A DNA stretch of 64,000 nt, from NCBI GenBank assembly GCA_017893485.1, contig JACEHZ010000592.1, positions 558,001 to 622,000 on the forward strand. The letters are read 5' to 3'. The notes under the pieces were generated by a model. The model saw only the letters and a program-made list of their open reading frames with translations, made no database searches and was not told the DNA's origin. Below, one piece after another: positions 1-10,299 of this stretch (the stretch's first letter is position 1; the number at the start of each line of letters is the position of its first letter). The DNA comes from Hemerocallis citrina (taxonomy: Eukaryota; Streptophyta; Magnoliopsida; Asparagales; Asphodelaceae). Position numbers and translations under genes: made by a program.

Positions 1-1032
1 GTAAACAAGTATCGAGTCAACATGAACATGTAACATATAGTTAGATCATGCAAATGCACGTGTTAATCTTATGTCTAATGTTTGATTCTATCTAGGTAGC
101 ACTTCATGCATCCATACTTTTACTACATGGTTGCTACAGTCAATACAATTTTGTTTAGATTTAGTGGTGGGTTTTATAGGTCACGTACTCGGGAAAACAT
201 GTACATTCAATATTGTATCGAGATACGTGCAAACATATAACGTGAAACATATCGAGTCAAACATAGTGTAAACATATAGCGTGAAACATATAAACATATA
301 ATTTGCAAACTTGCAACTTGTAATTTACAATTTGCATCGGAAAACCACGAGCTCCCGTCCGAGTACGCTCTTCTATATTGCCCACTACTTAAATCTTTTC
401 CTTATACCCCGGCTTGTTACTTTTATTAATTTTGTTAACATGATCATAATGCAATGAGGACGATGTCAAGATATGGACAGGGAACATCTAGGAATTGTGC
501 ATGAAATATGTTCTTAAGTCATGAGATGTGGAACATGTAGTTTTAATGTCATACTTGGGTCTAATTTATTATTACATATATGGGTCCATAATATTTTAGG
601 GTCGTATAAAATAATATTGCAACTACAAATTGAGTGATCACATGTATAAAACTAAGTCAAAATTTAAGGAATAATATACAACACTTAAATTATTATCAAG
701 GGCAAAATAGTCATTCACACCAATATGTATAACCCCTAAAAGTACATATGTTTGTATTTATTTTTGTGTTCGTGTCATGCATATGAGAACAAAGTATTCA
801 CGATCACCTGTGAATACAGATCGACGGATTAGGTATGGAAACGGGTATCAATTCGACTTATGAATGCGAATTGGAGCAAAAATAATATACTTGCGGTATT
901 TTTACAAGGGGCTTGTACTAGAACAAATAAAATTGTACAAGAGATACTTGCCTTTTTGACGATTTCGAAAGAAAATAATCCGACGAATTCCAAAATTTAC
1001 GTGCAAAATACGTGTAAGAAGTCCAAGCGAGC

Positions 1033-1559
1033 TAGGGATGGCGAACAGGTCGAGTGGGCCGGGCCGGGCCCAACCCGTACGGGTTGGCACGTATACTTAG
1101 CCGGTCCGGGCCGGGTTGCACTCTTATACGGGCCGGGCCGGGCCGGGCCGGGCCGGGCCGGGCTAAGTTTTCGTTTGGGGGGCCCGCCCAACCCGTGAAC
1201 CCTTTAGGGTTCAACCCGGGTTGGGCCGGGTCGACCCGCGGGTTGGCCCATTTAATATTATTAATATTATTATTATTATTATTATTTTGGTAGCTTAAAT
1301 TAAAATAATAATTATTATTATTATAATACTAAGTAAGTAATAATACTAATAAACAATAAAAGTCGTAATAATAATAATAAGATTGAAAGAGTGAAATTGA
1401 CAACAAATTTTGAAATATTATTCATATGAATTTAAGTTATACAATTTTAACAATTTATAACGAAATGAAGAATTCAATTCACAAATAAGTTTTATACAAT
1501 TTCTTATATACAATTTTAATTGAGTACAAGTTTTCTAATTTGACATAACAAGCAAAGCT

Positions 1560-1598
<39 letters not shown>

Positions 1599-4500
1599 CG
1601 GGCGAGTTGCTCCCACTTGTGGAACTTGATAGTGCTTTCCCTTGCGTCCTATCTTCAGCCTTCAGCCAGTCTTCTGTGCAAACGAGCATCTCTAACCCCT
1701 CGGGCTTCAACCGATTCCTGTAATCAGATAGAACCCTGCCACTTGTAGAAAATGCACTCTCAGAAGCAACTGTAGAGACAGGAGGAGTTAGTAAATCTTT
1801 AGCCATAATTGACAGAATACAAAAAGTGTGTTCATGTTTTTTCCACCATTGTAAAATATCTAGTGCAGAAAGAGTAGGCTCAGTATCCTGTTGGTTATAC
1901 CAATTTAATTCATTTGGTTGATTAGTCCTAGGTTTTTTAGATTGAATTTGTTCAAGTAAACTAAATGTTCTATCACCAATTCTACTTTTACCCTTACCTT
2001 TAGAACTACCAAAAGAAGAACTAACTACAGAAGTTGTACTACTAGAAGCAAAACGTCTATCATAATAATCATACAAGTTATTTAACGTAGATTCAAACTG
2101 AACTAAAAAAGTAGCGCAATCAATTGTTAATTCTACATTGTCCTCTAAATATCCAAAAAACATTTGTATCAAATTCTTCGTACCTTCTAATTTGATACGG
2201 GGATCCATAACAGTAGCAACACAAATCAACATAGGAGGAAGAAAATAATACTTCAAAAATTTTGAAATGCAGGTATTACAATGTCACTAATATAGGGATC
2301 ATTTAACATTTCGTTAAATATTTGCATCATGCTAACTAATTCAATAAAAATGCTACTAGAAGTAGATTCATATGTTTTTGAAAATTTTAAAGTTGCGATT
2401 TTAAAAGGTTCTAAAAATTTCAACAAAGATTCGGCAAAAAACCAATCGGGGGGAGTCATTTCAAAATTGTGCATATTTTTTGTGATACAAAAATCATTTA
2501 CAACTGCTTTATAATCGGTGACAACATTTAGTAAATCAAAAATAGAATTCCATCGGTGTCTAACATCCTTTGGAAATTTTCTAAAAGGAACATTTCTAAA
2601 CCTACACCAAGCTTTCCATTCTTGTAAAATGTTTGGACTTAATGCAATGAAATGTACACAATTTCTAATTTTAACTATATATGGATCAGCTATTCTTAAT
2701 GCATCTTGAACACATAAATTTATAATATGATATGCACATCTAACATGAAAAATATTGTCAGATGGAGGGTTTAATACAGATTTTAAAGTAGTAATTGCTA
2801 CATTGTTGTTTGATGCATTATCAAAACTAATAGCCATAATTTTATCGCGAATATGAAAAATATCACAAATTTCTATAATACGGTTTGCTATTTCAGCGCC
2901 ACTATGGGGATACGGCAACGCCACAAATGATATGATTCTTTTTTGAAGAATCCAATCATTGTCGATCCAATGACAGGTTATTCCCATCGTTGGAATATTG
3001 TTGACACCCGTCCAACAATCCGAAGTTAAACTAACCCTACAAGTTAAAGTCCATAAAATTGCAATCAACGCATCCTTCATTTCAACATACATTTTAAAAC
3101 AATCCGATTTGCAAGTATTTCTCGGAATTCTTTTAAAATGAGGGTTTAAGGCCGTTTGATTAAAATTTTCCAAGTTCCTACTCTCGGGATAGGAAAATGG
3201 CAACTCTTCCTTAATGACTAATCGGGCTATTTCCCGACGAACAAGTTCGGGATCATAAGGGTGGCTATCTACTTGACCGGTCCTAGGGTTGATTTTTTGT
3301 TGGCCTTGTATTTGATCAAGAAGTTCTTTATGATTATGTTGGATGTGCCTACTAATTGTACCGGTGCCGTCACCCCTCTTGAATTTGTATGTTTTACTAC
3401 ATGTTTTACACACTTTCAAACCTATACCCGGAGTATGTTTGTCCGGGATATAATCATAAAACTTATGCCAATCACTAGTTTCTCCTCTACTTTTCCTACT
3501 ACTACGGGGTTGCGTGGTTTCGGTTTGTTGTTGTTGTTGTTCTTCTTCTAATTGTATGTCACCTACAACAACGTCGTGTGTACCCCATTGTTCCATAGTA
3601 GGATCAATGTAATCTAGGGCGGGCTCACTAGTTGGGACAATTGGTGGCCTACGTGAAGAGGAGGAATTTTGTCCGCTACGACCGCTACCGCGTGACCTAG
3701 ACATAATGTAGTAATGTGCTAAAGTAAAGTATGTAAAAAAATATATACAATGTAGGAGCGGTGAATTATACAAAAAAAATCTAAAAAACAAGAGGGTTGA
3801 GATAGAGAAGTTCAAAAAAATGAACAATAATTTTAACTACAAGTCTACAACGCAAAAAAAAAAAAATTAACGAGAGAGATAGAGATATTTTGATACCGTT
3901 CACCGTGGAATACGCGTATGTAAAAAAAACCATTAAAATAAGAATAGAATAGAAAAGATGGAGGAGCGCTTTGCCGATTCCGCAATTGAAGAGTTGAGAA
4001 GGGGTTGAAGTAGATTTGACGAGGGTTGAAGAGAGTTGAAGACGTTGAAGACGTTGAATTTTGATTCCGATACAACCGAAATTCGATCGTGTATATGCCT
4101 CCTTGTTCTTTGTTTGATGAATACTACAATTGTTCAAAAATTCTTTACAAATGATGTATAATAGTAGAGAGAGTAAGAGAGTGAGGTGTGATTTTTTATG
4201 AAATTTTTGGGGATATTTATAGGCTAAATATGTGGGGGAAAACAAACAAAAAAAAAAAAAAAAAAAAAAAAAAAACCCACCCAACGGCTCAAAGAGCCGT
4301 TCCAAACGGCTCTGTCCCAGACAGAGCGCATCAGCTCTCGGCAACGGTAATTTCGACCGTTCGACCCGCGGGTCAACGGTCGACCCGTCACGGGTCGAAC
4401 GGGTCGAAACCCGCGGGTCGTCCCGCGGGTTGGCGGGTCCAATTCGCGAGTTGGGCCAGGTTCATGGACCGGGTTTCGCGAGCCGAATTCACGTAAATTG

Positions 4501-4626
4501 CGACCCGGGTCGACCCGGTACTGTTCACCGGGTTCGACCCGAACCCGCCTAGCAACTAAGCGGGCCGGGTTGGTGGGCCAGGTTGCGGGTGGGTCGCTGG
4601 TTGACCCGGCCCAGTTGCCATCACTA
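1033..4626 (-). mobile_element. hAT DNA transposon with transposase pseudogene
   Basis: The ends are TAGGGATGGC at the left and the inverse of TAGTGATGGC at the right. They are flanked by a perfect 8-bp target duplication AAGCGAGC (1025-1032 and 4627-4634). The intact LTR-B shows the unoccupied site AAATGAGC near 36342. Both ends carry GC-rich subterminal repeats of GGGCCGGGCC and CGGGTCGACC type (1060-1250 and 4350-4620), typical of the plant Ac/RICESLEEPER-like hAT group. A long A-run lies at 4250-4274 beside the right subterminal block. Transposase is on the minus strand. Confidence 0.95.
1558..3704 (-). pseudogene. hAT transposase (BED zinc finger, RICESLEEPER-like), frameshifted
   Basis: The probable start is the ATG at 3702-3704 (MSRSRGSG...); the reading frame is open further upstream but has AT-rich, non-protein-like sequence. 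In order, the protein has a Ser/Gln-rich N-terminus, a BED-type zinc finger (CKTC, then H-x4-H, about residues 95-130), a hAT RNase-H-like core and, after a break, the C-terminal hAT dimerisation domain (PPVSTVASESAFSTSGR, then LVCTEDWLKAE). The break lies at 2253-2260, in a short homopolymer run, where the first frame stops after PAFQNF and homology resumes at once in the next frame, consistent with loss of one base. The C-terminus is an uninterrupted polyglutamine run from CAA/CAG repeats (1561-1596). A single frameshift suggests recent loss of activity. Related hAT copies occur at 40580 and 42856. Confidence 0.9.
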
Positions 4627-4634
4627 AAGCGAGC

Positions 4635-5605
4635 AACACAGCAACTAAGCAAAACTCCACACCAAGATCGGTCCGAACAGCAAACAGGGTCTCCGGATCT
4701 AATGTGCCCAGAATGCGGAATAGCAAACCAACCAATAGGATTCTTTCCCTTACACCGGATCGAGGCTAGAACGGGGAACACGAAAACCATATCCCACACC
4801 ACAAAACACAGAACACCAAGCTAACCCAATCAGCGGTCTCCTTCCCCAATTCGACGGAGAGAGAATGAGAGAGCGCGGGAGAGCGAGAGCGGCGGGGCAC
4901 GCTCACGGCGACTGGGCATTCGCGGCGACTGGACCCCGACGAAGGCAGCGGCACCACGTCGGGAAGCGACGGCGGCGACGGCAATCGGCGAGGACTCCTA
5001 CGAAACGCGGGTCTCTGTTTTTGACAAAAACAGAGGAGGACAAGAATGGCAGAGCTTCGGGGTCTTCGACAGTGGCGACGAGGGCGAAGGGTCTCGGTGG
5101 TCGCAGCGAGGCGAATGGGCGGCGCGACGCAGGGAAGCTGCGTGCGTCGGAGGGTTCAGGTTGATGTGTTAGGCGGGACGATGAAGACGACGATGGAGAT
5201 GGTCGGAGGGCGAGCGGGAAGCGCTCGAAGGTTCGACGACTGTGGGTGCAGGCGAAGGTGTATAGGCGGGGCTCGACGGTGGGGAAAAGTCGAAGTCGGA
5301 GGTGAGAGGCTGGGATGAGGCGGAAGGTGTAATGGGTAATGGGTTTTCGATTGGGTTGCGATGGTCTCTTGGGCGACGGGGAGAGAGGTCGATGGCGGCT
5401 AGGAGGTGGTGCGAGATGGAGAGGCAATGGCGGAAGCTCGGGGTGTTTGCTGTTGAGTTCAGTGGGTTCGAAATGGGGAAGATGAGAGAGCGGGAGGATG
5501 AAGGAGAAGGAAGACGGTGATGTTTGGTTTTGTTTGTGTGGTTTTTGTTTGTTTTTTTTTGTTTGTGTTTAAACAGAGAAGAGAAGGGGAGAGAGAGAGT
5601 ACGGG

Positions 5606-5606
<1 letters not shown>
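4635..5606 (-). other. GC-rich portion of LTR-A (no supported gene)
   Basis: This is LTR sequence, matched by 36343-37289 in LTR-B. It is GC-rich and carries a long minus-strand reading frame (5427-4903, 174 residues, Pro/Ser/Arg-rich) that is also open in LTR-B (37133-36618). The composition looks like a transcribed leader rather than a protein domain, and no family is recognised. The unrelated-looking but similarly placed CT/CCG-rich block in the solo LTR at 46880-47400 suggests that a GC-rich leader is a feature of this LTR family. Confidence 0.6.

Positions 5607-5609
<3 letters not shown>

Positions 5610-5641
<32 letters not shown>
5610..5641. repeat. (AT)n microsatellite, insertion target
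   Basis: An uninterrupted AT repeat lies just left of the captured-gene element. LTR-B has only five AT units at the matching place (37297-37306). A second AT tract lies at 8227-8254 and a third at 8628-8670, so elements separate three expanded AT tracts. Confidence 0.9.
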
Positions 5642-5644
<3 letters not shown>

Positions 5645-5808
5645 GAGTGATCCAATGAGAAACATTTTAAAATGAGAAAATGAGAAACATACCTAGCGAC
5701 CGTCGGATCTCTCTTACCATCACGATCTGCATCTGACGGTGGAAACTTACGCCGCTCAGATCTGGGGTATTTTTGGAATTACCCAAATAAACCCCCTTCA
5801 GCCGCTGC

Positions 5809-5833
5809 TGCTTCTTCTTCTTCTTCTTCTTCT

Positions 5834-5884
<51 letters not shown>
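5809..5884 (+). repeat. (TTC)n(TC)n microsatellite in left TIR
   Basis: About nine TTC units are followed by more than twenty TC units. The right TIR has the shorter inverse (GA then GAA repeats, about 8014-8056), so the tract has expanded in one arm only. Confidence 0.9.
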
Positions 5885-5887
<3 letters not shown>

Positions 5888-5959
5888 CTTTTCTCAATCA
5901 TCTCTCTCTTCTCTATCATTTCCTAAATCCAAAATCAGCTCTATATGTTTAATTTGCTC

Positions 5960-6716
5960 ATAAACCCCCTTCAGCCGCTTGATTCATTTTCTCTATATGT
6001 TTTGAAGAGACAAGCTATGCCGAATGTTAATACCCCCTCCAGTAAAGATTAGAGGCTATATATACTATGAGAACTGTTATATTGTCAAAAAATTTCCCAA
6101 GGCCAAATCAGCTCCTGCTTTCTGAGCCTCCTGTTTGCCTTGTATTTGCATTAATCTGTTTTTTATAATCAATCTTTGCATTAATCTGTTTTTTATAATC
6201 AATCTTCAAGTTATCAAAACTCAAGCTTGAGCAGATTAATAAGAAATACCAGTTTCTTTTAGCTCCAGATAAAACATAAACCACCATCGAAAGTTATTAG
6301 AGCTGGAAAAGATGCTAGTTGTTGCAGTTAAAACTACAATGTTTGTACTTGAATTTGAGAACTGACAGATGATGCATAGTAGTGTAAAATAAATGCTGAT
6401 ATAATGCATAAAACATCAAAAAATAGATTTCTAAAACTAAGATATTCATTCCTTGCTAGAGTAATACATCATATTCCCAAATGTAAATGCAATAGTAAAT
6501 ATGAAGAAAATTAATTTCTATTTATCCATACACTGAATTCGCCAAAGTTCAGAAGGATAGGCTACATACATCCAAACAATTAAACAAATTTAGGGTCTCA
6601 CATAAACTAGGTGAACAAATAATTCAGCCTTCTCGAAAATTTTACAAAAGGGGAAAAAGAAAATGACTTGTGAAATTGCGCAAATTACAAAATGGAACCC
6701 TTGTTCTGTTTTAAAC
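5960..6716 (-). other. Captured 3' flank of the WIP gene
   Basis: This AT-rich sequence without coding potential follows the WIP stop on the minus strand and ends at the left TIR. It is most simply the 3' UTR and downstream sequence taken with the exon. A direct repeat of about 30 bp (TTGCATTAATCTGTTTTTTA twice) lies at 6146-6205. Confidence 0.5.
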
Positions 6717-7330
6717 TTAAGTAGGTACGAACTCAGGAGGTGGAGGCATCAGATGCATCAAATACATTCCCAATGCAACACACAGTAGCAGAATCTGAAT
6801 TAACGAACAAAAAGAAAACTTTGAGACTTTATTCTGCAGTTTGCAGTATGACTCCAACTCCTCTGCTTGTTGCTTCAGCTTTGTAGCCTTGTCCTCTGCA
6901 TCTTTCAGCTTATGCAACATCTCTGCTTGGTTTGCTGCTAGAGATTTCTGCTCCTCTAAAAGACCAATCTTCTCTTGAGACAATAATTTCCAGCTTTGAG
7001 TAGTTTTAGTTATGACTAGAAACTCAATTTCTGCCTGAATCTTCTTTTTGAGTAGATCTTCGAGATCAAAGTTGAGATCAGGAAATTCAGTACAAGAAGT
7101 TTCCTTCTTGATAATGTCTTCAAGCTCACGAACCTTTAATTCCTTAGACTTGATACTTGCTGATGCTTCTTCCAGTTTGTTCTGGAGGTATTCTATCTTC
7201 AAACTAAGTTCGAGTAACGAGCTATTAAAAATTGGAGACCCACTAGCTTCTGCTTCTTCAGATTGATCACCTAAGTTGCCGAACTCATCAAGTTCTGTTT
7301 GTTTCCCAATTTCCTCAATTTTCTGGATCT
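6717..7330 (-). pseudogene. Captured 3' exon of a WPP-domain-interacting protein (WIP, plant KASH protein)
   Basis: WIP proteins sit in the outer nuclear envelope, bind RanGAP and WPP-domain partners through a coiled coil, and bind SUN proteins through a C-terminal KASH-like tail. Here a splice acceptor (CTCTTTTTAG, 7340-7331) opens a frame without stops that encodes a heptad-rich coiled coil, a segment of WIP type (KIQAEIEFLVITKTTQSWKL), a basic stretch, one hydrophobic transmembrane helix (SLIQILLLCVALGMYLMHL) and the terminal PPPPEFVPT, which matches the hydrophobic-VPT ending of WIP KASH tails. The stop is at 6717-6719. The N-terminal exons are absent, so this is a partial copy inside a DNA element. 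It keeps the SUN-binding end and membrane anchor, and could act as a dominant tail if transcribed; no promoter is seen. Confidence 0.85.
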
Positions 7331-7960
7331 CTAAAAAGAGACACCACGATAAAACATGACTCAGATATGCAGTTTGATTTTTTAATGATTAAATGTAAGT
7401 AATTGCTACAGCGAAAACACATTTATTCTCTTTGGATAATGTAATTAGTTAAATTAATCAGAACTGAAAACTGGAGAGCACTAAAATCTCATGTAGTCTA
7501 TTAAACCAGCCATGAATGTTCTACTTGTCTATTCTTTTTTAACCAGTTAGCTCTGATCAATAGGAATCCACCATAAGCACATCCGACAATAATGTTTTTT
7601 TTATAACATGGCCGTAGCCACACAACCGCACACTAATCCCATATATATATTAATCGGGGATTTTTTGGTGCAAGCGAGAATCAAACTCCTGACCAGCTCA
7701 TGAGAGGCTTACCCGACATTAATGTAATGAAAGACAGAAAATCTAACTTCACTCAGCAGATTATTGAATAGATTATTGTATTCAATCAGGCCAGAAATAC
7801 ACAAAATATATGTAGGGAGACGCTAATTAGAGGAAATCGCCAAGTATAGTGGGAACAGAAATAAACATTAGGAAGTTCTCTTAGTTAAGGATTTGGGGAT
7901 TCGAGATGAAGAAGGAAGATGGGCGTCGGGGATAGAGGGATTTCGAGATGGAGAGGGCAA
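7331..7960 (-). other. Captured WIP intron sequence
   Basis: This is AT-rich, non-coding sequence upstream of the exon acceptor and continuous with it, ending at the right TIR near 7963. No further exon is recognisable, so the capture probably ended inside the intron. Confidence 0.45.
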
Positions 7961-8223
7961 GGATTTTGGATTTAGGAAATGATAGAGAAGAGAGAGATGA
8001 TTGAGAAAAGAATGAGAGAGAGAGAGAGAAAAGAAGAAGAAGAAGAAGAAGAAGCAGCAGCAGCGGCTGAAGGGGGTTTATTTGGGTAATTCCAAAAATA
8101 CCCCAGATCTGAGCGGCGTAAGTTTCCACCGTCAGATGCAGATCGTGATGGTAAGAGAGATCCGACGGTCGCTAGGTATGTTTCTCATTTTCTCATTTTA
8201 AAATGTTTCTCATTGGATCACTC

Positions 8224-8254
<31 letters not shown>

Positions 8255-8258
<4 letters not shown>

Positions 8259-8622
8259 AAAAGGCTCCGTTGCACACTACCTTGGTGCTCACAACGTGAA
8301 CACTACTAGTTCGGGCGTTCAAATCGAAAATCCGAACCGTTCACATTGATCTACACATCTAAATTAGTCTAAATATGTAAAATCAAATCATTTGAAATTC
8401 ATTTGCCCATCCATCACGCGACTATAAAAACAATGAATTTCAGCCATACAATTTTGTAACACTTCAATGAATGGGCAAATAAATTTCAAATGATTTGATT
8501 TTACATATTTAGACTAATTTAGATGTGTAGATCAATGTGAACGGTTCGGATTTTCAATTTGAACGCCCGAACTAGTAGTGTTCACGCCGTGAGCACCAAT
8601 AGTAGTGTGCAACGGAGCCTTT

Positions 8623-8627
<5 letters not shown>
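8255..8627. mobile_element. Palindromic MITE in (AT)n (family T1)
   Basis: It is an almost complete hairpin. The left arm starts TAGGAAAAGGCTCCGTTGCA and the right arm ends with its inverse. The arms include the block TCACATTGATCTACACATCT, and the centre lies near 8440. Both ends abut AT repeats. The same internal blocks occur in the MITEs at 61206-61412 and 61429-61791, which defines a family. It has no coding capacity. Confidence 0.9.
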
Positions 8628-8675
<48 letters not shown>

Positions 8676-8731
8676 TAAGGTATAAAATAATATAATAGTA
8701 AAGAGTAGAGAGATAGTAGGGGAGGGAGATA

Positions 8732-8997
8732 GAATTTTTTCCCAAAACGCCCCATTTTTGCAAAGTTTTTCCCAAACCGCCCTACTTTTTTTTTTAATTC
8801 CCAAAGCGCCCCACTCGGTCTCTCAAAGACCGAGTCTAGTGCAAATAGACTCGGTCTTTGAAAGACCGAGTCTTGCGCTTTGAAAATTCAAAGAGCAAGA
8901 CTCGAGTCTATTTGCACTAGACTCGGTCTTTGAGAGACCGAGTCTTTACTCTGCGTTTTTTAAAGCGCAGATCCCCTTTCTTTCTTCTTCTTCTTCA
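8732..8997 (+). repeat. Left TIR of the MULE
   Basis: It matches the inverse of the right TIR except for a few substitutions and one deletion of about 19 bp near 8905. Inside are several copies of a short palindrome made of ACTCGGTCTT and its inverse AAGACCGAGT, separated by 3-7 bases, and a GC box CTGCGTTTTTTAAAGCGCAG at its inner end. Confidence 0.95.
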
Positions 8998-10299
8998 CGT
9001 TCGATTGTTTTTTCTTTTCGCTCTTTCCCTCAACGAATCCGTCGCACTCTCTACTTTTCCGTTCGATTACTCTCTTAATCGAATGTTGAACTTCCCAAAA
9101 CCAATTACTTTCTAATTCATTTTCGATTTTACCAAATCCTATTCCCCAAAATCGATTCTTTCTTTAAACCCTAAACCCCGAATACCCATAATTGGAAGAT
9201 TTCGGTTGTACTGGTCAAGCTCTTCTTGCCCGTTTCGTCTTCGTCTTCGGATTCTCCCACTTGTTAGGTATATTTCTTAAGCATTTCCTAAGCAAAATTT
9301 GTGTTAGTGTTGATGCTATTGTGAAGTTCATTAGTTGAATTTGACTTATTGTTGACAAAGTAGATTAGTAGGAGTTGAGTTTATTGATGTTCCAAATGAA
9401 TTTTGCTGTTTGTTTCGCGGGTGAGTTCCATCTGTACAAGTGAGTTCATTAGATGGAACTCACTTGAAGAAATTCACTTGTCCAAATGGAACTCACTTGT
9501 ACAATTATGGGGACATCAATAAACTCACTTCCAATTAGTGTAGATGGAACTCACTTGTACAGATATGTTCCAAATGAATTTATGTTCCAAACAAACACAT
9601 TTAATTATCTTCCAAATTCTAGTTCATTAGTTTATTGATGTTATTTTCACTGTTAATTTTGCTTAGCATTGATGTTCCAAATGAAAGAGTTGAGTTATTG
9701 ATGTTAAAAAACAAATAGTGAGCACTTCCTGATATTTGAAGTATCAGTATGTGCATTGGGTGATGGATGCATTGGGTGTGTTAATTCTGTCGGAAAAAAC
9801 TGAAATATTATGGTGTTTATAATGATATAAGCATAATATTACATTGAAAGACTTTGACGATGATGGTATATGTTGAAGAAATAGTTGAGTTAATTTTAGT
9901 ATTAATACCCAAATTTTGTTGAGTTATTGATTTTCAAAAAAGAAAGAGTTGAAAGAGTTGAAGTTGGAATGAATAGAATTCTGTTGAATGAGTTGAAAGA
10001 GTTCAATTTTGTATAGAATTTTGTTGAAAGAGTTGATAGAGTTATTGAAACCTTGTTGAATAGAATTTTGTTGTTGAATCAATTTTGTATATAATTCCAT
10101 ATAGTATGTGTTGAATCTAGTTTTTTAGAATTTTATAGAGTCTAGGTTATGTATAGAATTTGTTGAATTTGTTATACTCTAGTGTTTTGCTAAAATTAGA
10201 GAATGAACGGCTTTGTTATATATAATTTGTTTTTATATCTAGCTTTTGTGTAGTTAATAACATTTTTGTTGAACTTGTAGGATTTGTAGTCTACTGTAA
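8998..10299 (+). other. 5' region of the mobile-domain gene in the MULE
   Basis: This is AT-rich non-coding sequence with many repeats of short words (GATGTTCCAAATGAA, GGAACTCACTTGTAC, GAAAGAGTTGA). It is probably promoter and 5' UTR, possibly with a leader intron. The inner TIR end and the CTTTCTTTCTTC tract would lie near a transcription start. No TATA box can be chosen with confidence. Confidence 0.4.

Larger units (their letters stand above)
5642..8226. mobile_element. Long-TIR gene-capturing DNA element (Pack-type), TA-associated
   Basis: The inverted ends begin GAGGAGTGATCC and run about 265-295 bp (5642-5936 against 7963-8226), including a conserved block around CGACCGTCGGATC and a (TTC)n(TC)n tract. 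The interior (about 5940-7960) is unrelated to the TIRs and contains the last exon, 3' flank and part of an intron of a WIP-type gene. There is no transposase. Both ends abut (AT)n, so a target duplication cannot be separated from the microsatellite; TA-flanked Mutator-like elements are one possibility. The MITE at 61206-61412 has similar ends. Confidence 0.85.

Noticed and set aside
860..1293. Several overlapping Gly/Pro/Arg-rich reading frames on both strands
   Set aside because: They come from GGGCCGGGCC repeats in the hAT subterminal region and cross the element boundary; not genes.
3781..4344. Minus-strand frame of 187 codons upstream of the hAT transposase
   Set aside because: It runs through a poly-A/T tract and low-complexity leader and has no transposase similarity; 5' UTR of the element.
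4903..5427. 174-residue Pro/Ser/Arg frame in the LTR
   Set aside because: Not called as CDS: composition follows the GC-rich LTR and no domain is visible, although it is kept in both LTRs (listed as a finding).
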